From: Pseudomonadota bacterium | GTDB lineage: Bacteria > Pseudomonadota > Gammaproteobacteria > Steroidobacterales > Woeseiaceae | Assembly (NCBI GenBank): GCA_022565135.1 | Contig: JADFKA010000040.1 | Span: forward strand, 1-10,440 | DNA length: 10,440 bases | Reading direction: 5' to 3' | Notes under the pieces: model-generated | Databases searched by the model: none | The model's input: only the letters and a program-made list of their open reading frames with translations | Told to the model about the DNA's origin: nothing | In this document: positions 6,218-10,440 of the stretch, in pieces | Layout: every line of letters starts with the position of its first letter | Numbering within the stretch: position 1 is the stretch's first letter | Position numbers and translations under genes: made by a program

Positions 6218-7924
6218 ATGGGCGGCAAAGTATCGATGCATCAGGATGTAATTAAGAACGTCGGCAAACAATCATTTCGCGGCAGCCCTGACGCGCTAAT
6301 GCAGCGCGCGGCCGAGGAACCCGATCTGGCGTGGCGTGTGCTCGGCACGCTCAATGCTTTTCGCGTACTCATTGCCGTCGGTCTGCTGGTACTGTTTGTT
6401 GCAGGCGGCGAGCCGCGCGTGTTCGGTGACCGTTTTCCAACGATTTTCTCCGCCACAGTGGCCGGCTATCTTGTCTTCGCGGTCTTGTCAGCTTTAGCAC
6501 TGCGGCAACGCTGGCTGGCGGCCAGCGTCCAGGCCGTTACGCATTCACTGGTTGACATTGCCGTAATCGTTGTCCTGATGCATGCGAGTGGGGGAATCGC
6601 CAGTGGCCTCGGCGGACTGTTAATCGTTTTCATCGGCGCCGGCAGCCTGGTTCTACCACGTCGATTGCCAACCGTTCTCGCAGCAATTGCAACATTTGCC
6701 ATTCTCGGCGAGCAGATCTATGCGCAGTTTGGCGGCATCTCCGCTCGCGGCAATTACCCGGCAGCCGGCATTCTCAGTGCTGTCATATTCGCGATAGCCC
6801 TCGCGACGCGACCGCTGGGACGACGTATCCACGCCAGCGAGGCGCTAGCACTGCAACGCGGAGTCGATCTCAAGAATCTCTCGCGATTGAACGAGTACAT
6901 CGTGCAACATTTGCGTGAAAGTATCGTCGTCATCGATGAGAAAGACGATATTCGGCTCAGCAATGCGTCCGCGACACAATTACTGGGTGCAACTCAAGTC
7001 ATCAGCGACCTTCCTCTGCGCAGCGTTTTCGAACCGCTTGCGAAATACGTGCATCGCTGGCGCAAGGACTTAGACCTCGAGTCGCACCCCGAATTTACAA
7101 TGAACGCATCCGGCAAAAGTGTGCCAGTCACTGCGCATCTCGCACCGCTGAGCAAAGATGGCCAGCGCAATGGCGCCGTACTGATATTTCTCGAGGACGC
7201 CAGCGTCATGAATGCGCGAGTCCAGCAATCGAAGCTGGCGTCGCTGGGGCGACTGAGTGCCAGCATCGCGCACGAGATTCGCAATCCGGTGGGCGCGATG
7301 AGCCACGCGGCACAATTGCTGGCAGAGTCGGCTGCGACAACCCAGGATGACAAACGACTGACTGAGATCATCCAAACGCATTCGATCCGCGTAAGCCACA
7401 TAATCGACAATGTGTTGCAATTATCGCGGCGGGAATCGAGCCGCCCGGAACGTCTCGCCTTAGGTCCGTGGCTCAAGGAATTCGCCGATGAGTTTTCGCG
7501 AACTCTTGAACTGCAAGAAGGCGAACTAACGATCGACGAGGTGCCAGATGACACTGAAGCTCGGATAGACCGCAGCCACTTGCGGCAGATACTCTGGAAT
7601 CTCTGCGATAATGCCGTCAAATATGCGAGCGAAACCGGTGGCATACTGGTCGAATTGCAGGCAGGCCGAATGCAAGGCCAGGGCCGACCCTATGTGGAGG
7701 TTCTTGATCACGGTCTGGGCGTTGACGCGGCAACGGCCGAGAAGATGTTCGAACCCTTCTATACTGAGCGTTCGGGCGGCACTGGACTCGGCCTCTATAT
7801 CTCGCGCGAGCTTTGCGAACTGAACCGGGCGACGCTCATTTATGAAGACCGCCCCGGCGGCGGCAGTATCTTTCGAATCGTATTCGCCGATCCGGATCGA
7901 TGGGACACAGGTATTTCCAAATGA
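6218..7924 (+). CDS. pilS: Type IV pilus sensor histidine kinase PilS
   Basis: PilS is the inner-membrane kinase that phosphorylates PilR to control pilin transcription. The 568 residues hold a short N-terminal cytoplasmic stretch, then hydrophobic segments at about 47-63, 77-95, 109-121, 130-146, 151-164 and 182-197, consistent with the family's six-helix membrane domain. A PAS-like domain follows (about 225-330). The kinase core has the H-box SIAHEIRNP (phospho-acceptor His352), the N-box NLCDNAVKYA (461-470), G1 DHGLG (497-501), F-box FEPFYT (511-516) and G2 GGTGLGLYISREL (520-532). All catalytic motifs are intact. Start 6218 is tentative: ATG at 6236 and 6299 are in frame and none has a clear ribosome site. 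The stop overlaps the pilR start (ATGA), so kinase and regulator are coupled. Confidence 0.95.
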   Translation: MGGKVSMHQDVIKNVGKQSFRGSPDALMQRAAEEPDLAWRVLGTLNAFRVLIAVGLLVLFVAGGEPRVFGDRFPTIFSATVAGYLVFAVLSALALRQRWLAASVQAVTHSLVDIAVIVVLMHASGGIASGLGGLLIVFIGAGSLVLPRRLPTVLAAIATFAILGEQIYAQFGGISARGNYPAAGILSAVIFAIALATRPLGRRIHASEALALQRGVDLKNLSRLNEYIVQHLRESIVVIDEKDDIRLSNASATQLLGATQVISDLPLRSVFEPLAKYVHRWRKDLDLESHPEFTMNASGKSVPVTAHLAPLSKDGQRNGAVLIFLEDASVMNARVQQSKLASLGRLSASIAHEIRNPVGAMSHAAQLLAESAATTQDDKRLTEIIQTHSIRVSHIIDNVLQLSRRESSRPERLALGPWLKEFADEFSRTLELQEGELTIDEVPDDTEARIDRSHLRQILWNLCDNAVKYASETGGILVELQAGRMQGQGRPYVEVLDHGLGVDAATAEKMFEPFYTERSGGTGLGLYISRELCELNRATLIYEDRPGGGSIFRIVFADPDRWDTGISK

Positions 7925-9231
7925 GCCAACCGCAAGCGCTGGTCATCGATGACGAACCCGATATCTGCGAGTTGCTGACGCTGACACTCCGGCGCATGAA
8001 TATTCACGCTGAAGCAGTGGTGGATATTGCAAGCGCCAAAAAACTTCTCAGCTCCAGGCGATTCGACATCTGCCTGACCGACATGCGCTTACCCGATGGT
8101 GACGGCCTCGAACTCGTCGAGTGGATGCAGATCCACGCAGCCGGCATTCCCGTCGCTGTCATCACGGCGCACGGCAACGTCGAAACTGCTGTGCAGGCGC
8201 TCAAGCTCGGTGCATTCGACTTCATTTCGAAACCGCTGGATCTTAATCATCTGCGCAACATCGTCGAGAACGCCCTCAAGTTAAAGGGCGATCCACGCGA
8301 TCAACGGTCGCGGTTGCAAGGCGACTCGCCGGCCATGCAAGCCCTGCGGGACATGATCGACAAAGTTGCTCGATCACAAGCCCCGGTGCATGTATCGGGC
8401 GAATCGGGCACTGGCAAGGAACTCGTGGCTCGCCTGATTCATGATAGCGGACCACGCGCAGATGGGCCGTTCGTTGCGGTTAACTGTGGTGCCATTCCCA
8501 GCGAACTCATGGAAAGCGAGTTTTTTGGCCATCGCAAAGGCAGTTTCACCGGTGCTGTCCACGACAAGCTTGGGCTTGTACAAAGCGCCGACAACGGCAC
8601 GCTGTTTCTCGATGAAATCGCTGACTTGCCGCTTGCCATGCAGGTCAAACTGCTACGCGTCATCCAGGAAAAGACCGTGCGCCCAGTCGGCTCATCGCGA
8701 GAAGAACCTGCGAATGCCCGAATTCTCTCAGCAACGCACAAGAACCTGGGCAAGATGGTGGCGGATGGCGAATTTCGCGAGGACCTATACTACCGTATCA
8801 ATGTTATCGAACTGCATGTGCCAGCATTGCGCGAGCGTGGTAACGACGTCCTGATACTGGCCGAACACTTGCTAAAAAAGCTCAGCGCAAACGCTACGCT
8901 TGACGGCAGCGCCAAAAAGGCACTGCTTCGTTATGCGTTTCCGGGCAATGTCCGCGAACTGGAGAATATGCTGGAGCGTGCAGTGACGCTCTGTACGAGC
9001 GGGTCTCTGAGCGCTGCCGACCTGCATATGCGATCCACACGCGGCGCCGGCACCGAGCCGGAATCAGTGACGAGCACGGATCTCCGTAATCGAGTTGCAG
9101 ATGTACAGCGACAGGCGATCGTCGATGCGCTCGAAAAAACGCGTTACAACAAGACTGCTGCGGCGAAACTGCTCGGCCTCTCGTTTCGGCAACTGCGCTA
9201 TCGAATCAAGAAGCTCGGTATTGACTCTTAA
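7921..9231 (+). CDS. pilR: Sigma-54-dependent response regulator PilR
   Basis: PilR is the NtrC-type activator paired with PilS; it binds upstream of pilA and remodels sigma-54 RNA polymerase. The 436 residues contain a receiver domain (about 5-118) with acidic pocket Asp11/Asp12, phospho-acceptor Asp54 in LTDMRLPDGDG, and Lys104 in SKP. The AAA+ domain (about 132-365) has Walker A GESGTGKE (160-167), sigma-54 contact loop GSFTGA (207-212), Walker B GTLFLDEI (226-233) and FREDLYYRINV. A Fis-type helix-turn-helix ends the protein (about 396-433, NKTAAAKLLGLSFRQLRYRI). GSFTGA instead of GAFTGA is also seen in PilR elsewhere. I start at 7921 (MSQPQALVIDDE), overlapping the pilS stop; the earlier ATG at 7900 would add seven non-conserved residues. 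Confidence 0.96.
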   Translation: MSQPQALVIDDEPDICELLTLTLRRMNIHAEAVVDIASAKKLLSSRRFDICLTDMRLPDGDGLELVEWMQIHAAGIPVAVITAHGNVETAVQALKLGAFDFISKPLDLNHLRNIVENALKLKGDPRDQRSRLQGDSPAMQALRDMIDKVARSQAPVHVSGESGTGKELVARLIHDSGPRADGPFVAVNCGAIPSELMESEFFGHRKGSFTGAVHDKLGLVQSADNGTLFLDEIADLPLAMQVKLLRVIQEKTVRPVGSSREEPANARILSATHKNLGKMVADGEFREDLYYRINVIELHVPALRERGNDVLILAEHLLKKLSANATLDGSAKKALLRYAFPGNVRELENMLERAVTLCTSGSLSAADLHMRSTRGAGTEPESVTSTDLRNRVADVQRQAIVDALEKTRYNKTAAAKLLGLSFRQLRYRIKKLGIDS

Positions 9232-9244
9232 ATGCATGTATTTC

Positions 9245-9332
9245 TGTCATAAAACCCGTCGTGATGCGCCGACGATACTGACAATTATTGTCAGCTTGTG
9301 ACAAATACTGTGCATTTTTCGTCATGCTGACA
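9245..9332 (+). promoter_or_regulatory. Candidate PilR upstream activating sites (TGACA/TGTCA boxes)
   Basis: Copies of TGTCA or its complement TGACA sit at 9245-9249, 9279-9283, 9289-9293, 9299-9303 and 9328-9332. Three start exactly 10 bp apart, so they face the same side of the helix. The first two of these form the 17-bp palindrome CTGACAATTATTGTCAG (9278-9294). GTCA-TGC-TGAC (9321-9331) is another small palindrome. The cluster lies roughly 110-195 bp upstream of the inferred pilA transcription start, a typical enhancer distance. P. aeruginosa PilR binds tandem TGTC-containing boxes, which supports the assignment by analogy. Confidence 0.55.
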
Positions 9333-9413
9333 CGCCATTGGACGACTCGCCGATGACGTATGACTCAATAAAAATTCCATAAAAACAATCTGTTGTGCGC
9401 TGGTTGTCGAACT

Positions 9414-9429
9414 TGGCACGGAGCTTGCT
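9414..9429 (+). promoter_or_regulatory. Sigma-54 (-24/-12) promoter of pilA
   Basis: TGGCACGGAGCTTGCT matches the RpoN consensus TGGCAC-N5-TTGCW, with the invariant GG at 9415-9416 and GC at 9427-9428 in the required spacing. Transcription should start near 9440, giving a leader of about 54 nt. The AT-rich run 9364-9387 between this and the upstream boxes could help DNA bending; I see no clean IHF site. pilR immediately upstream supplies the expected activator. Confidence 0.92.
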
Positions 9430-9493
9430 TTTATAGTTGAACTGGCGGTATCGCCGTATTTGAAAAAACTCTCATTTTCATGGAGATAGAGAA

Positions 9494-9934
9494 ATGAAGA
9501 AGCAACAAGGTTTTACACTGATCGAATTGATGATCGTTGTCGCAATTATCGGAATTCTCGCGGCAATCGCTATTCCTGCTTACCAGGACTACACGATTCG
9601 CGCGCAGGTCTCTGAAGGTCTGAACCTGGTTGGTGGCGCTAAAGCCGCTGTGACCGAGTACTTCCAGGATCGTGGCACCATGCCGGGCGATAACACGACA
9701 GCAGGTCTCGCCGCCGCTGCCGAGATCCAGGGCAAGTACGTTTCGCTTGTGACTGTTGGCGCAAATGGCGTCGTCACGGTCACCTATGGCAATTCAGCCC
9801 ACGCGATCATCACCGGGGACGCGATCACTATGACACCTGATACGACCCTGTCTGGCAGTGTTCAGTGGGATTGTGCCGGTTCGGGAATCGACAACAAGCA
9901 CCTCCCAGCCGCATGCCGCACCACGGCGCCGTAA
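9494..9934 (+). CDS. pilA: Type IVa major pilin PilA
   Basis: This is a 146-residue prepilin with a six-residue leader MKKQQG cut by the prepilin peptidase PilD before Phe1, which is then methylated. The conserved helix follows, with FTLIELM (Glu5 of the mature protein), a hydrophobic stretch, and IAIPAYQDY including Pro22. The C-terminal disulphide loop is bounded by Cys127 and Cys141 (precursor numbering) in a WDC...AAC context, as in Pseudomonas/Neisseria-type pilins. Pilins are polymerised into retractable fibres for twitching, adhesion and DNA uptake. GGAG at 9482-9485 is a good ribosome site, eight bases before the start. It is preceded by a sigma-54 promoter and followed by a strong terminator, so it is probably expressed at high level as a single-gene transcript. 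Confidence 0.97.
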   Translation: MKKQQGFTLIELMIVVAIIGILAAIAIPAYQDYTIRAQVSEGLNLVGGAKAAVTEYFQDRGTMPGDNTTAGLAAAAEIQGKYVSLVTVGANGVVTVTYGNSAHAIITGDAITMTPDTTLSGSVQWDCAGSGIDNKHLPAACRTTAP

Positions 9935-9945
9935 TCCATATCGAT

Positions 9946-9962
9946 TAAAGCCTAGGGCTTTA
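9946..9962 (+). other. Short AT-rich hairpin after pilA
   Basis: TAAAGCC (9946-9952) and GGCTTTA (9956-9962) pair around the loop TAG, eleven bases after the pilA stop, followed by TTTG. It lies just ahead of the main terminator and may add to termination or protect the 3' end of the message. Confidence 0.45.
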
Positions 9963-9976
9963 TTTGTAAGTATGCG

Positions 9977-10004
9977 AAGCCCCGGCCTATCCGGGGCTTT
10001 TTTT
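9977..10004 (+). terminator. Rho-independent terminator of pilA
   Basis: AAGCCCCGG (9977-9985) and CCGGGGCTT (9991-9999) form a 9-bp GC-rich stem with a CCTAT loop, running into seven consecutive T (9998-10004). This is a classic intrinsic terminator and separates pilA from the next pilin gene. Confidence 0.93.
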
Positions 10005-10019
10005 GACTCAGAGCAGTGA

Positions 10020-10039
10020 AGTGTGAACTGCGTCACACT
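10020..10039 (+). promoter_or_regulatory. CRP/Vfr/Clp-type operator upstream of the second pilin gene
   Basis: AGTGTGA-N6-TCACACT is a perfect 7-bp inverted repeat with a 6-bp spacer. It contains exactly TGTGA-N6-TCACA, the CRP-family consensus half-sites. The centre is about 104 bp before the start codon at 10134. In Pseudomonas the CRP homologue Vfr controls type IV pilus functions, so cAMP-linked control of this pilin is plausible. No convincing -35/-10 or sigma-54 promoter is visible between it and the gene. Confidence 0.6.
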
Positions 10040-10133
10040 GAGCAAGGTTGCGCGGGCACGTGACGACCGATCGATATTCGAATACCGTAAGATTCAGTAC
10101 TGACGCACGACCAAGAGCGCAACAAGGCACATC

Positions 10134-10440
10134 ATGAGTAAATTGAACAAGGGATTCACTTTGATTGAATTGATGATCGTCGTCGCAATCATCGGCATCC
10201 TGGCATCCATCGCCGTGTCCGCCTACCAGACCTATACGGTTCGCGCACAGATCGCCGAAGCACTCACCATGGCCGCAGGTGCGAAAGCACCAATCGTCGA
10301 TGCGTTCAACATGACAGGCGCACCTCCTGCGGACAGGGCCGCCGCCGGCATGTCCCCGGCTGCTACCGATACGCAGGGCCATTACGTCGCCCAGGTCGAA
10401 GTGGACAACGGTCGTGTCGATATCACATTTGGCAATGAAG
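10134..10440 (+). CDS. Second type IVa pilin-like protein, 3' end outside the window
   Basis: A prepilin of which 102 codons are visible. The leader MSKLNKG has the Gly before the PilD cleavage site, then FTLIELMIVVAIIGILASI with Glu5 conserved. AAGG at 10124-10127 is a ribosome site six bases before ATG 10134. The first 40 residues closely follow pilA, and the early globular part (AQIAEALTMAAGAKAPIVDAF) aligns with AQVSEGLNLVGGAKAAVTEYF, suggesting a tandem duplication. After that the two diverge. Odd point: the helix-kinking Pro22 of pilA is Ser here (IAVSAYQTY). It could be a second major pilin, an alternative subunit or a minor pilin; the missing C-terminus, with any disulphide loop, would help decide. 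It sits beyond the pilA terminator and has its own upstream site. Confidence 0.93.
   Translation, partial: MSKLNKGFTLIELMIVVAIIGILASIAVSAYQTYTVRAQIAEALTMAAGAKAPIVDAFNMTGAPPADRAAAGMSPAATDTQGHYVAQVEVDNGRVDITFGNE

Noticed and set aside
6994..7644. Minus-strand open frame of 216 codons within pilS
   Set aside because: Ser/Arg-rich shadow of the PilS kinase domain, which has every catalytic motif.
8521..8565. GSFTGA instead of GAFTGA in PilR as a possible loss of sigma-54 contact
   Set aside because: The Ser variant is known in functional PilR proteins, so it is not a defect.
9257..9274. CGTCG...CGACG stem after pilR as a terminator
   Set aside because: Only five base pairs, with an 8-nt loop and no T-run; too weak to call.
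10040..10133. Possible sigma-54 promoter for the second pilin (GGGCAC near 10053)
   Set aside because: There is no TTGC element at the required spacing downstream of it.
1..10440. CRISPR arrays, tRNA/rRNA genes, prophage, toxin-antitoxin or other defence genes
   Set aside because: No regularly spaced repeats, no tRNA-like cloverleaf and no such protein families were seen; nearly all the window is housekeeping or pilus genes.

Overview
The window looks like a piece of core chromosome from a gammaproteobacterium of moderately high GC. The evidence is the BamD/RluD/PgeF cluster, a type IVa pilus two-component system beside sucCD, a sigma-54 pilin promoter and a CRP/Vfr-type operator. Conserved gene sets and compact spacing suggest vertically inherited housekeeping DNA. 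The exact lineage cannot be fixed from sequence alone; a Xanthomonadales-like or Steroidobacter/Woeseia-like relative is my inference.

Layout. Positions 1-246 (minus) hold the N-terminal third of pgeF, overlapping by ATGA the 3' end of rluD (minus, to 1190). A short divergent promoter region separates rluD from bamD (plus, 1298-2077). bamD converges on nadE (minus, 2111-3742), and a perfect 15-bp hairpin fills the 33-bp gap. Between nadE and sucD lies a 165-bp imperfect inverted repeat that looks like a MITE. It is followed by a second hairpin that overlaps the sucD stop. sucC-sucD (minus, 6010 to 3966) overlap by ATGA. A 207-bp divergent region leads to pilS-pilR (plus, 6218-9231), again overlapping by ATGA. 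After a 262-bp regulatory region with a near-consensus sigma-54 promoter comes the major pilin gene pilA (9494-9934). It has a strong intrinsic terminator and is followed by a second, divergent pilin gene, cut by the window end.

How it works together. PilS (membrane kinase) and PilR (sigma-54 activator) very probably drive the adjacent pilA through the -24/-12 promoter and helically phased TGACA/TGTCA boxes upstream. The second pilin gene has no visible sigma-54 promoter but carries a perfect TGTGA-N6-TCACA palindrome, so the two pilins may answer to different regulators. The rest is housekeeping: ribosome modification (RluD), peptidoglycan quality control (PgeF), outer-membrane assembly (BamD), NAD synthesis (NadE) and the TCA cycle (SucCD).

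I found no RNA gene, CRISPR array, prophage or defence system. The most unusual items are the MITE-like element, a PgeF that seems to lack about 30 N-terminal residues, and the differently regulated tandem pilins.
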